A DNA stretch of 64,000 bases, from the NCBI GenBank assembly GCA_964540105.1, contig CAZILL010000001.1, positions 930,001-994,000 of the forward strand. Reading direction: 5' to 3'. A model generated the notes under the pieces. That model saw only the letters and a list, made by a program, of their open reading frames with translations. It ran no database searches and was not told where the DNA came from. Numbering within the stretch: the stretch's first letter is position 1; each line of letters starts with the position of its first letter. A program made the translations under genes and the position numbers. The DNA is from DATKJY01 sp964540105. GTDB lineage: Bacteria; Zixibacteria; MSB-5A5; GN15; FEB-12. Shown here one piece after another: positions 51,826 through 61,900 of this stretch.

Positions 51826-53104
51826 AACGGTTAAGGTCGACTACCTCGCGAGAGTGGAGGGAGAGGGCTCGCTTCACGTCAAGATCAGCGGCGAGAAGGT
51901 CTCCGATGTTCGATTCAAGATCTTCGAACCGCCTCGTTTCTTTGAATCGTTCCTGCGGGGACGCGACTTCACCGAAGCGCCGGACATCACCGCCCGCATC
52001 TGCGGCATCTGTCCCATTGCTTACCAAATGAGCTCCTGCCATGCGATGGAACGCGCCTGCGGGGCAGTGGTCGACGGTCAATTGCGAGAGCTGCGTCGAC
52101 TCATCTACTGCGGAGAGTGGATTGAAAGCCATGCCCTTCATGTCTTCATGCTCCATGCCCCTGATTTTCTGGGGTTTCAGGATGCCATCCAGATGGCTTC
52201 GGAATATGGAGAAATTGTGCAGAGAGGACTGAGAATCAAGAAGGCTGGCAACGACTTAGTCACTGTTGTCGGTGGGCGCGAAATTCACCCCGTAAATGTC
52301 AAAGTTGGGGGATTCTATCGGGCGCCTTCACGGCAAGAATTGTCACCTCTGATCGAACCACTTGCCTGGGCCAGGGATGCGGCCGTTGAAACCGTCAAGC
52401 TCGTCGCGGGATTCCACTTCCCTGATTTCGAGCGCGATTATGAATTCGTATCGCTTCGTCACCCGTCGGAGTATCCCTTCAACGAAGGGCGGCTGGTCTC
52501 GAACCGCGGTCTCGACATTCCCATTGAAGCCTACGAAGCGCACTTCACGGAAGAGCATGTCGAACATTCCAACGCGCTCCAATCTATCCACCGGGATGTG
52601 GGGCCGTACTTTGTCGGACCGCTGGCCCGCTTTAATCTTAACTTCGACCGCCTCTCTCCAATTGCGCGGAAGGCCGCAGAGGACGTTGGGCTCGCGCCGA
52701 TCTGCACTAATCCTTTCAAGAGTATTATTGTAAGGGCCGTCGAGCTTGTGTACGCCTGCGATGAAGCTCTGCGGATCATCGCCAACTATGCCCCGCCCGC
52801 AGAGTCATCGGTGCGGGTGACTCCCAGAGAGGGGATAGGGCACGGTTGTACCGAGGCGCCACGGGGTATCTGTTACCATCGGTACAAGATCGACGATGCC
52901 GGTGTTATCAGGGATGCGAAGATCGTTCCGCCAACGTCACAGAATCAAAAGACTATCGAGAACGATCTTCGAGAGTACGTGGGCAGGCATCTCGAAATTC
53001 CGCATGACGACCTGACTTGGCAATGCGAACAGGCGGTGCGAAATTATGATCCGTGTATCTCCTGCGCGACCCACTCACTCAAGCTCACGTTCGAACGCGA
53101 GTGA
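51815..53104 (+). CDS. hydA: Group 3b NiFe hydrogenase, alpha (large, catalytic) subunit
   Basis: A 429-residue NiFe large subunit where H2 is made or split. The two Cys pairs that bind the NiFe site are intact: L1 RICGICPIAY with Cys63 and Cys66, and L2 DPCISCATH with Cys414 and Cys417. Both match group 3b (sulfhydrogenase) sequences. The nine residues after His420 (SLKLTFERE) should be cut off by the maturation protease encoded next. Group 3b enzymes are soluble, couple H2 to NAD(P)H and some reduce elemental sulfur. The true start is ATG 51815, not the upstream frame start at 51713. hypA-F genes for cofactor assembly are not in the window. Confidence 0.96.
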   Translation: MKSRTVKVDYLARVEGEGSLHVKISGEKVSDVRFKIFEPPRFFESFLRGRDFTEAPDITARICGICPIAYQMSSCHAMERACGAVVDGQLRELRRLIYCGEWIESHALHVFMLHAPDFLGFQDAIQMASEYGEIVQRGLRIKKAGNDLVTVVGGREIHPVNVKVGGFYRAPSRQELSPLIEPLAWARDAAVETVKLVAGFHFPDFERDYEFVSLRHPSEYPFNEGRLVSNRGLDIPIEAYEAHFTEEHVEHSNALQSIHRDVGPYFVGPLARFNLNFDRLSPIARKAAEDVGLAPICTNPFKSIIVRAVELVYACDEALRIIANYAPPAESSVRVTPREGIGHGCTEAPRGICYHRYKIDDAGVIRDAKIVPPTSQNQKTIENDLREYVGRHLEIPHDDLTWQCEQAVRNYDPCISCATHSLKLTFERE

Positions 53105-53112
53105 CTGTTCCC

Positions 53113-53595
53113 ATGAGCGCTGATACTCGCGGCATTGCGAGGCGAATGCTCGTCATTGGTGTGGGGAATGAGACCCGAGGCGACGATGCGATCGGCCCGT
53201 TGGTCGCTCGAAAGCTCTCCAAGCTGTGCGATCAGTCGGTTTCGATCCTGGAGCAGAGCGGCGAAGGAGCCGCCCTCATGTCAAGCTGGTGTGAGAACGA
53301 TGCTGTCTTCATTATCGACGCCGTTCAATCGGGCAAGGAGTCAGGAACAATCTTTCGGTTTGATGTTCATCAGGAACCGATTCCGAGGAAGTTCTTCCAT
53401 TATTCCACCCATGATTTCAGCGTCGCTGAAGCGATAGAATTGGCCCGTGTCCTCAAGACGCTCCCACCAAGGGTTATCATCTACGGAGTTGAAGGGGCCT
53501 GTTTTGAACCCGGAATTGACCTGACGCCATCTGTTGAGGCGGCGCTGGACAATGTCGCGGAATCGATCCGTCGAGAAATTGAAGCAGGCCGCTAA
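53113..53595 (+). CDS. Hydrogenase maturation protease (HycI/HyaD-type)
   Basis: A 160-residue endopeptidase that removes the C-terminal tail of the large hydrogenase subunit after Ni insertion. The family core is VIGVGNETRGDDAIGPLVAR, with the Glu and Asp that sense Ni. It is followed by EGAALMSSW, a VFIIDAVQSGKESGTIFRFD stretch with the second acidic site, and HDFSVAEAIELARVL, with the conserved His. The start is uncertain: ATG 53113 is used, GTG 53101 overlaps the hydA stop, and ATG 53149 has GAGG close by. The sixth gene of the operon. Confidence 0.9.
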   Translation: MSADTRGIARRMLVIGVGNETRGDDAIGPLVARKLSKLCDQSVSILEQSGEGAALMSSWCENDAVFIIDAVQSGKESGTIFRFDVHQEPIPRKFFHYSTHDFSVAEAIELARVLKTLPPRVIIYGVEGACFEPGIDLTPSVEAALDNVAESIRREIEAGR

Positions 53596-53706
53596 TCCAC
53601 GCTAAGCTGGCATCTTGCGTCGAGCGAGAATGTCATTTACTTTCCTTGTGGGCTGGAATACCATAACCGAACAAGACGCTAACCAAATAGAGGGAGACAT
53701 TTCGAC

Positions 53707-54729
53707 ATGTTGAAACTAATGGCTGTCGCGACGCTCATCGCATTCGCGAGCAGTCCTTCATCTTCAGCTCAGGATACATCGGCCGGGGATCATGAGACCG
53801 CGTCAGCAAGATCGCTGGGAGTGCGCATTGAACCTGCCTTTGCCATGAACTTCGGGCATACAAAGTACCTGATGGATCAGCTCGCTACCTTTGGCAATTC
53901 CCTTATTGGCAGAGCCAAGAGCGAGCTTGTCTTTCCATTAGACGAGCTGCTTGTGGGGGTACGGTTCGGGATTTCACCACTTGTCAGAGATCCGAAGTGG
54001 TCGCTTGAAGCCGCTTTCTTTACCAATATCAACAATCCTGGCAAGAGCATGACAGATGGCGACTGGGCGGCAATCCCAGGATATTTCAATGAGAAATTCA
54101 GTTCGACAGAGTCAGATGTCATGGGGAATTCCTGGCACATTGAAGCCAAGGGGTATATCAAGATGATTGGCGACTCCCCGCTGCACATTGACGGTGTCCT
54201 TGGGTTTTCGTACTTTCACGTCACGCAGGACATTGTCGGCTTGCGCGGCTGGCAGCTGGATTCTAATCTCACGAGGCAGTATTATCCCGACACCGAATAC
54301 TTCCGTACCGTGAGGGGGATTAAGTACAAGGCGTCATACTACCTTCCCCAAGTTGGGGTCCGGACCATTCTTGCCGCGACACGCAGACTCTCCTTTGAGC
54401 TTGGCGCAGCAGGAACCGTTGCCATTGCGCGGGATTTCGATGATCATCTGTTGCGGTATAAGAATGCCAAAGGAAGCGGCACCGGTATTGGTCTGCTCTC
54501 ATCTTTCAAATCAACCTACAGGATTTCCTATGGAAGTGCCACTTACCTATTTGGCGTGTCATTTGATTTCCTGACCGTCAAGGTAAACGGGAACCAAACG
54601 CAGAGCTGGTATGGGGATGATCCGGCCAGTGTGGGATACGATGATACTGGAGATGTTCTGAAGAATATTCACCACGACATGTCGACGACTCAATATCGGG
54701 CGGCGCTGACGCTCGGTGTAATGTTCTGA
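53707..54729 (+). CDS. Omptin-like outer-membrane protease
   Basis: A 340-residue secreted barrel protein, signal peptide ending near SSAQ/DT. It resembles omptins, ten-stranded outer-membrane aspartyl proteases whose active site in E. coli OmpT is Asp83, Asp85, Asp210 and His212. Here KSELVFPLDEL, then KSMTDGDWAAIPG gives Asp117 and Asp119, and the family-like segment RGIKYKASYYLPQVGVRTILAATRRLSFELGAAGT leads into FDDHLLR, with Asp245 and His247 in the same D-x-H order. The strands FHIDGVLGFSYFHV and GVMF at the end fit a barrel. Sequence similarity is low, so activity is a prediction. It follows the hydrogenase operon by 111 bases; no shared transcript is implied. Confidence 0.7.
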   Translation: MLKLMAVATLIAFASSPSSSAQDTSAGDHETASARSLGVRIEPAFAMNFGHTKYLMDQLATFGNSLIGRAKSELVFPLDELLVGVRFGISPLVRDPKWSLEAAFFTNINNPGKSMTDGDWAAIPGYFNEKFSSTESDVMGNSWHIEAKGYIKMIGDSPLHIDGVLGFSYFHVTQDIVGLRGWQLDSNLTRQYYPDTEYFRTVRGIKYKASYYLPQVGVRTILAATRRLSFELGAAGTVAIARDFDDHLLRYKNAKGSGTGIGLLSSFKSTYRISYGSATYLFGVSFDFLTVKVNGNQTQSWYGDDPASVGYDDTGDVLKNIHHDMSTTQYRAALTLGVMF

Positions 54730-54846
54730 CATTCCCCGCGAATCGCGCCAGCGGGTCCTTTACTCTATTGAGATAGGCGAAACATTCCCCTTCCAACCTT
54801 GTATAACTGGACTGAAGTGAGTACGAAATCAGGAGTTGTGACCATT

Positions 54847-56337
54847 ATGTCATTGTATTCTAGAAAATTGTTCGCCTTGCTTTGTTTTGCTGTTCTGGGT
54901 CTTGCCGTCGCAGCGTCGGCTCGGAAGGAGCCCGAGGAGTATAGTATCACTATTACTCCGGCGAAGGAGCGACCGCTTGCTACTCTTCGCGATCTCAATG
55001 ATGCGTTTGTCGATGTGGCCCGTGCCGTTACTCCCACGGTAGTGACCGTGTCAACGGAGAAGGTCATCAGAGGATCGGACTTATGGTCGCCATTCGGCAA
55101 CCCGTTCTTCAGTGGTCCTCTTGATGATCCGTCCGGAGAAGGTAACGACAGCAACCGTGGGCGCAATAGGGGGCAGGGGCGGGAGTTCCGCCAGCAGGGG
55201 CTCGGATCGGGAGTGATTGTCAGCAGAGACGGCTACATCCTGACCAACAATCATGTGATCTCCGAGGCTGATAGGATAGTCGTTCGAACCACGAGCGGTC
55301 GGCGCTATACTGCCCATGTGGTCGGCACCGATCCCAAATCGGACGTGGCGGTCATTAAGATTGATACTGATGGTCTACCCGCTATCGCCCTTGGGAATAG
55401 CGACAGTCTGCGCGTGGGGGAGATCGTCATGGCTGTTGGAAGTCCGCTCACGACGAACCTGGCGCACACCGTAACCCAAGGGATAGTCTCGGCCAAAGGG
55501 CGCTCGAACGTCGGGTTAGCCGATTACGAGGACTATATTCAGACTGATGCGGCCATCAACCCAGGTAACTCAGGGGGGGCGCTGGTGAACCTTGATGGTC
55601 AATTGGTAGGTATCAACAGCGCCATTATGAGCCAGAGCGGGGGATTTCAGGGGATAGGCTTCGCCGTTCCAGTCAACATGGCGATGAAGATAATGGACGC
55701 CCTCATGAAGGATGGGAAGGTCGTCCGCGGATGGCTGGGTGTCTCAATTCAGGATCTCACCGAAGCGATTGTCAGCGCCATGAACTTGAATGGACAGGAT
55801 GGTTCCCTGATCGGGGACGTGGCTCCAGAGAGTCCTGCGTCGAAAGCAGGGCTCCAGGCGGGGGATATCATCACGGCCATCGGTGATCAGAAAGTCACGA
55901 ATTCATCGCAAGTGAGAAACGAGATTTCTTCGACCGCACCGGGCTCGAAGATCACCCTGACCATACTTCGTGACGGCCGAGAGCGTGATTTTGAAGCGCA
56001 ATTGATGGAACTTCCGGGAGAGGCTCCAACAAGGCACGTCAAGGAAGTGGTACGAAACCTCCTGGGCTTTACGGTCGCCCCATTGAGCAGGGAATTGGCC
56101 AACAAGCATGGTCTTGACGCGAACGGGACTGGTCTGGTCGTCACCGAGATTGATCAATCGAGCAACGCCTATTCTTCCGGCTTGCGCGAAGGAGACCTGA
56201 TCCGCACCGTCAATCAGGGAAAGGTCGGGTTGGCGAGCGACCTCAATGAGCTCCTGCGGGGAGCGCAGAAGGGATCAAACGTGCTTCTCCAGATTGTTCG
56301 TCGCGATCGCGGTTTCTTCATCGCGTTCTCCCTATAG
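54847..56337 (+). CDS. DegP/HtrA-type periplasmic serine protease
   Basis: A 496-residue Do-like protease for periplasmic protein quality control. It has a membrane or signal segment (LFALLCFAVLGLAVAASA), a Gly/Asn/Arg-rich linker around residues 95-115, then the trypsin-like domain. The catalytic triad is His136 in ILTNNHVIS, Asp166 in DPKSDVAVIKI and Ser242 in NPGNSGGALV. Two PDZ domains follow: GWLGVSIQDL and GSLIGDVAPESPASKAGLQAGDII begin the first, and a second starts at LLGFTVAPLS with GLVVTEIDQSSNAYSSGLREGDLI. The ATG at 54847 has AGGAG 11 bases upstream. It is probably a stress-induced single gene. Confidence 0.94.
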   Translation: MSLYSRKLFALLCFAVLGLAVAASARKEPEEYSITITPAKERPLATLRDLNDAFVDVARAVTPTVVTVSTEKVIRGSDLWSPFGNPFFSGPLDDPSGEGNDSNRGRNRGQGREFRQQGLGSGVIVSRDGYILTNNHVISEADRIVVRTTSGRRYTAHVVGTDPKSDVAVIKIDTDGLPAIALGNSDSLRVGEIVMAVGSPLTTNLAHTVTQGIVSAKGRSNVGLADYEDYIQTDAAINPGNSGGALVNLDGQLVGINSAIMSQSGGFQGIGFAVPVNMAMKIMDALMKDGKVVRGWLGVSIQDLTEAIVSAMNLNGQDGSLIGDVAPESPASKAGLQAGDIITAIGDQKVTNSSQVRNEISSTAPGSKITLTILRDGRERDFEAQLMELPGEAPTRHVKEVVRNLLGFTVAPLSRELANKHGLDANGTGLVVTEIDQSSNAYSSGLREGDLIRTVNQGKVGLASDLNELLRGAQKGSNVLLQIVRRDRGFFIAFSL

Positions 56338-56458
56338 GACTTGCCGAGGATATCGCGCTGATGTCAGTCCGCCCTGAAACTCCCGACCACTTCTCTCGTG
56401 GCGGCAGCAAGAGATTATGCTTTGAAGGGGGTCAGTCGACCGCTATTCTCGAAATCGT

Positions 56459-57349
56459 ATGCATTCCACCGATTCCAAGTCACGCGCTCTTCTGATCGTC
56501 TTCATCGGTGGGGTCTGCATCAGCTTTGCTCCGGTGTTCGTCAAGATGCTTGATATCACGAGCATCGGCCCAACAGCGATCGGGTTCTGGCGGACTTTCT
56601 TCGGAGCGTTGCTACTCTTTAGCCTTCTGATCATCCGGCGCAAATCATTGACACTCCCCTGGATCGGATATTTCTGGTCGGCAATGGCCGGGTTTGCGTT
56701 CTTTGTCGATCTCTTTGCCTGGCACCGGTCGATCTTCTTCTGCGGGTCGGGTATGGCGACCATTTTGGGGAACACACAGATCTTTGGAAGCACCATTTTT
56801 GGATACTTCGTCTTCAAAGAGAAGCTCACCCTGCGGTTCTTCTTGTCCGCAATCAGCGCCATGGCCGGTGTGGCACTGCTGGTCGGACTTGGAAGCAGCG
56901 ATGTGGAGTTCACCGAGCGCTATGTGCTGGGTGTCCTTTTCGGACTGATTACCGGCGTAGCCTACGCCAACTATATTATCTCTTTGAAGAAGGCAGGGCA
57001 CGCGATCAAGAAGCTAGATTTTGTCGCCCTGATTGCGTGGATGTCGCTCTTCTGCGCAATCTTCCTTGGGACGTCGGCACTTATCGAGGAAGCTCCAATG
57101 ATCCCGCCGGATGTCAAGTCCTGGATCCTGCTGTTTGCACTCGGTCTTGTGGCCCAATCGGCGGGTTGGATTGCCATATCTTCCGCGCTTCCCAAACTCG
57201 GGGCCTCACAGGCCGGACTTGTCCTGCTGATCCAACCCACTCTGGCGACAATCTGGGGGGTGCTTTTCTTCCACGAATACCTGACTGCCGTGCAGACTAT
57301 TGGCGCGGCAATGACTCTGAGCGCGATCTATTTCGGCTCGTTGAAGTAG
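56459..57349 (+). CDS. EamA/DMT-family transporter
   Basis: A 296-residue inner-membrane protein with about ten transmembrane helices in two EamA repeats. The first repeat has LLIVFIGGVCISFAPVFVKMLDITSIGPTAIGFWRTFFGALLLF and GSGMATILGNTQIFGSTIFGYFVFKEKLT. The second has ASQAGLVLLIQPTLATIWGVLFFHEYLTAVQTIGAAMTL, with the usual PxxxxxxxxxxxxE pattern. The family exports amino acids, nucleobases or drugs; the substrate is unknown. It ends in a convergent hairpin shared with the aminotransferase gene. Confidence 0.88.
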   Translation: MHSTDSKSRALLIVFIGGVCISFAPVFVKMLDITSIGPTAIGFWRTFFGALLLFSLLIIRRKSLTLPWIGYFWSAMAGFAFFVDLFAWHRSIFFCGSGMATILGNTQIFGSTIFGYFVFKEKLTLRFFLSAISAMAGVALLVGLGSSDVEFTERYVLGVLFGLITGVAYANYIISLKKAGHAIKKLDFVALIAWMSLFCAIFLGTSALIEEAPMIPPDVKSWILLFALGLVAQSAGWIAISSALPKLGASQAGLVLLIQPTLATIWGVLFFHEYLTAVQTIGAAMTLSAIYFGSLK

Positions 57350-57384
57350 CGAGTGAGACTGGGACTCAGTAAGAGCAAGAAGAA

Positions 57385-57415
57385 GGGCGGATCATCGTGT
57401 CATGATGGTCCGCCC
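57385..57415. terminator. Bidirectional terminator-like hairpin between convergent genes
   Basis: GGGCGGATCATC (57385-57396) pairs with GATGGTCCGCCC (57404-57415), eleven Watson-Crick pairs and one G-U, around a 7-base loop. T-richness is weak on both sides, so it may act mainly as a block to read-through. Confidence 0.55.
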
Positions 57416-57437
57416 TCGAACGATGATTCCCAGCCAG

Positions 57438-58721
57438 TTAATCTACTAACACTTTCTCCAATCGTTCAACCAGATAATCGATTTCGCGCTCGCCGATAAT
57501 CAGCGGCGGTGAGATGCGTATGGTGTGTCCGTGGCTGTCGTTGGCCAGAATTCCGAGCGCCATGAGCTTTTTGCAGTAGGCCATAGCATCGCCGTTGTTC
57601 ACTTCGATTCCAATGAACAGACCGGCGCCGCGAACTTCTTTGACATGCGACGAGCGACTTGCCACCTCGAGAATCTTCTTCTTAAGGATGCTTCCCATAT
57701 TCGCCGCACGTGCGGGCAAATCCTCGTCTTCGATGACACCGAGGGCGGCAATCCCGGCGACGCAGGCCAGCGGGTAGCCTCCGTAAGTCGAGCCATCTCG
57801 TCCCGGCTGGAATGCCAGATCCATCAGGTGTGAGCTGGTCACAAATACGGACACAGGTACAAGTCCGCCTGAAATCGCCTTTCCAAGAACGATGCCATCG
57901 GGAACGACATTCTCGTGCTCGAAGCAGAACATCTTACCGGTCCGTCCCAAACCGACCTGGATTTCGTCGAACATCAGCAGCAGGTCATGCTTGTCGGCCA
58001 GTTCTCGAAGTCCCTTCAGGAACCCTGCCGGCGGCTGATACATGCCTCCCTCACCTTGCATAGGCTCGACGAGGATTCCGCAGGTGTTCTTGTTGATCGT
58101 CTTCTCTACAGCGGCAAGATCTCCAAATCCAGCTGAGACAAAACCGGGTGTCAAAGGACCAAATCCCTCTTTGTATTTCGGGGTTGTCGAGAACGAAACC
58201 GTGGTGATCATACGGCCATGGAAGTTGTTGTTAAAGACGATGATCTCCTGCTTGCCATCAGGAATCCCTTTAACCTTGTGGCCGTAGTAGCGGGCCGCCT
58301 TGATCGCAGTCTCGACCGACTCCACGCCGCCATTCTTCGGGAGGACTTTGTTTCCCTTTGCTCCAAAACGGGGCGCAAGTTGCGGCAGGATGGTTGCGGT
58401 CTTCTTGAGGAACAACCCAAGAGCGTCAGTATAGACAACGTTCGAGATCACGGAGCCGTAGTTCCCCTGCAGGGCATCGACCACAGCGCGTACGATTGTC
58501 GGGTGATGGTGTCCCTGGTTGGCGGCCGAATAGGCGGCCAGGCAGTCGAGATACTTGGCGTCGTCGATACCGGTCAACCACGCTCCTTGAGCTGTTCTCA
58601 CGACCAGCTGCATGCGGCCATAATGGTGGGCTCCAAAGGTTTGTTCAAATCCGTAGATCTGATCGTCCGAAAGCTGTGTATATCCGAACGGGGTGCGTTG
58701 CGCTGTGCCTGCTTGAGTCAT
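57438..58721 (-). CDS. Class III aminotransferase, ornithine aminotransferase-like
   Basis: A 427-residue PLP enzyme. The start YLDCLAAYSAANQGHHHPTIV resembles ornithine aminotransferases (SAYSAVNQGHCHP). The PLP-binding lysine is Lys281 in DGIVLGKAISGG. Other family motifs are NGGVESVETAIKAARYYG, FHGRMITTVSFS, LVEPMQGEGGMYQPP, LMFDEIQVGLGRTGKMF and GSTYGGYPLACVAGIAAL. RocD-type enzymes move the delta-amino group of ornithine to 2-oxoglutarate, making glutamate semialdehyde; ArgD and GABA aminotransferase are related alternatives. A promoter (58773-58801) lies upstream, so it is independent of the complex genes upstream. Confidence 0.85.
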   Translation of the reverse strand: MTQAGTAQRTPFGYTQLSDDQIYGFEQTFGAHHYGRMQLVVRTAQGAWLTGIDDAKYLDCLAAYSAANQGHHHPTIVRAVVDALQGNYGSVISNVVYTDALGLFLKKTATILPQLAPRFGAKGNKVLPKNGGVESVETAIKAARYYGHKVKGIPDGKQEIIVFNNNFHGRMITTVSFSTTPKYKEGFGPLTPGFVSAGFGDLAAVEKTINKNTCGILVEPMQGEGGMYQPPAGFLKGLRELADKHDLLLMFDEIQVGLGRTGKMFCFEHENVVPDGIVLGKAISGGLVPVSVFVTSSHLMDLAFQPGRDGSTYGGYPLACVAGIAALGVIEDEDLPARAANMGSILKKKILEVASRSSHVKEVRGAGLFIGIEVNNGDAMAYCKKLMALGILANDSHGHTIRISPPLIIGEREIDYLVERLEKVLVD

Positions 58722-58772
58722 GATCGATCCTTATTCTAAGCCAAGATTCGAGAATTATCCACTCAGTACTGT

Positions 58773-58801
58773 ATCATAACATGTTTCGGCTTTTGGCGCA
58801 A
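58773..58801 (-). promoter_or_regulatory. Sigma70-like promoter for the aminotransferase gene
   Basis: On the minus strand TTGCGC (58801-58796) and TATGAT (58778-58773) are separated by 17 bases. The ATG at 58721 lies about 45 bases downstream of the expected start site. Confidence 0.55.
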
Positions 58802-58940
58802 GTATTCGAGCTACCCAGACCCCAAGTTCGAAGGCTTCTTAATCCTGAGTGTCTGACGTAATCGTTTAATACATATAAGGTTACGAGCAGTATCTACTTA
58901 CGCTCCCCCGATCACCAAGAAATCTCCTGATGAAGGTGAC

Positions 58941-61900
58941 CTATGCTCGAATCAACTTCATGCGGGCGTTCATCCGAGCATCAATCTCAAGTACATTGGT
59001 GATTTCAGCCCGAGTTGGCAGTCCCTGATGAGAGTAGAGCGCAAAATGAGCTTTGCCGTCAGAGGTTGGGAAAACCCCGTCGATCCGTCCGTTCGGCATG
59101 AACTGGCGGGTAAGAAACTCCAACTCGCTGTTTAGTTGATCGAGATTCTCGAGACCGACGTGATGTTCCATGAGGCCGCAGATCCGCTTGAGCAGATCGC
59201 AGTTGTTCATACCGCTTGCCGGCTCGCCGATGGGGTTAGTCTTTTGCTTCAATCCAGACCAATTGGTTAAGTGTCCCTCGGATTCGAGATACCCCGAGAG
59301 CGGAAGGAAGACATCGGCCATTTGGGCTGTCTCAGTCATGAACATGTCCGCGACAACAAGGAACTCGAGATTGTTAAACAAAGGATTTAGTTCCGGTTCA
59401 ACAGCCGGATTCTCGCCAAGAACGATCGCCGCACGAATCTTGTCTTCACGAATCTTTCGCGACAGCAAGCCTCCGGCCCTGTTCACGAGCGTGTCGAGAT
59501 CTATGCGCCACATCGCCCCGATCTCTTTGAGGAGTCTGCTGTGGGTGATTGCAGCGCCGCCAGGAATCAAGCGGCTATCGAATCCGGCGAGACGCATGCC
59601 AGTATGATTGCACTGGCTCGACATGAGGGCGAGTCCCGATCCGGAGACGCCAATTTTCCCACAGAGCAGGAGCAGAGTTGCCAGAGCTCTGAGGTCGTCG
59701 GAGGAGCGGTCGATGCGGCTATCGAGATTGTACCACGCTACAACTCTCTTGTCGCCTGAGGCCAGAAGACTGACGATCTTCTGAATCGTCGCGACCGGAA
59801 CACCGGTAATCTGAGCTACCTCACTTAACGAGAGCTTGCTGATGTCAGCCTTTACCTGGTCGTAGTTGACGGTTCGTTCTTGGATATAGGTATGGTCAAT
59901 CTTGTCGAGCATGATCAGCTGCCCGATAATGCCGTTGAGCAGCGTAGTGGCGGTCCCGCGACGTGGATCGGCCCAGATGGTCGCATGTTGAGCGAGATCG
60001 ATTTCAGCGGAGTTGATCACGATCGCTTCTGCGCCATGACGCATGCGACGTTTCATCTGCCAGCCGAGCACCGGGTTGTCAAGGGTCGGATTGCCGCCGA
60101 GGAACAGATAGAGATCAGCTTCCGCCACTTCCTTTTCACCAACTGTGGAAAGTGTGGTGCCGAGTATATCGTCGAGAGCCTGGTAGTCGGCGCCGTTCAG
60201 ATAGTGGTGAAACGACATCAAATTGTTTGTGCCAAGGGCGGCTCGTGCCATGCGTCCCGCAAGGTATAGTTCCTCGTTCGACATTTTCGGAGAGGCTGAG
60301 ACCAGGAGATGGTCGGCGGAGTGATCTTCGAGAGTACGATTCATCCCCTTCCGAACGGCGCTCAACGCTTCCTCCCAGCTTGTTTCTACCAACTTACCGG
60401 ATTTCTTGACCATGGGCTTTGTCCGGCGGGATCCGTCGAGATAGTGCTGATATCCAAAACGGCCCCGGACGCACAACTCGCCGCGATTCGGTCCGAGATC
60501 AGGCGCTGCGCCGGTAACGTAGAAGAGATCGGGGGTCTTCACCTTGAGCGTGATGTTGCACCCGACCGAACAGTAGTTGCAGACATTGTAAGTCGAATCC
60601 ATTTTCCACGGGCCGGAGCGTCGAAACGGCATTTTCTCGACCAGCGCGCCGGTGGGACAAACATCGATGCAATTGCCACATGAGACGCAGTTGGTCTCAT
60701 GCAAGGCCTTGTCGAGTGCCGGTTTGACAATAGTGCGGAAACCGCGATTGACAAACCCCAGCGCCGAGACATTCAGGATTTCGGCGCAGGTATTGACACA
60801 CCGCCCGCAGCGAATACATTTGTTGGAATCGATCTTGATGAACGGATGGCGAGTATCCACTTTGTAGCGGTTGAATTCTCCTACGAACCGCGTTTGGTCG
60901 ACGCCGTATTCAGTGCAATAATCCTGAAGAATGCATGCAAGGCCGACGTCGCACCCGCACTCCGCACACCGTATTGACTCGGCCGTGGCTGTTTCGTCGT
61001 CATAAGCGAATTCAACCTCGGTAAACGACTTTATCCGTTCGGCGGCTGGTAGTTCTGCTATACCATGCCGTTCTGACGCCTGGATACCGGGAAGCTCTTC
61101 ACGCGTAATCTTATGGAAGTTGTCGCGGCGGCTCTCGAAGCGATCAACAAACGGCTCGATCTTGCCGCTTCTTATATACCGATCAATCGCCCGTGCCGCC
61201 TGGCGTCCGGCGGCTATGGCGTCGATCGCATCGGCGGGACCAGTGACAACATCACCGCCCGCAAACACACCCGGTCGGTCGGTCTCGAAAGTGCCTTTCT
61301 GAGCGGTAATCGTTTTCCATTTTGTGACTTTTATCCTCTTATCTACGTCAACGCCGTCAAGATTCGGTTCCTGACCGATGGCTGAGATGACCCAATCACA
61401 TTCGAGCGTGTATTCCGATCCTTTGCGCTCGACCGGACGGCGTCGTCCGCTCGCATCGGGCTCGCCAAGTTCCATCCGAATACACTCGATGGAACGCATT
61501 CGGTTTTCCTGGACATTAACCCGGACCGGCGCCGCGAGCAGTTCCAACTTTACGCCTTCATGTTCGGCGGCTTCGATCTCGACCATATTGGCCGGCATCT
61601 CGTTGCGCGTGCGCCGATACAGCAGAATGACCTCGTGAGCGCCGAGCCGAAGCGAGGTTCGAGCGGCATCGATGGCGGTATTTCCACCTCCTACCACGAC
61701 CACACGCCCCTTGACCGGCGGGTTAGTCTGCATCTGGACTTGCTTGAGGAATTCGACCCCGCTAAGCACACCCTCAGCCTCTTCGTTCTCCACCTGCATC
61801 GGCTTTCCGATCTGCGCCCCCAACGCTACGAAAACAGCCTTGTAGCCGCGCTTGAAGAGATCGTCAATTGAGAAGTCCCTGCCAAGAGTCTGGTTAGTTC

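Noticed and set aside
60190..60230. In-frame TGA-encoded selenocysteine in the MopB domain
   Set aside because: No in-frame TGA occurs; the frame runs through the region where Sec would be, with other residues there.
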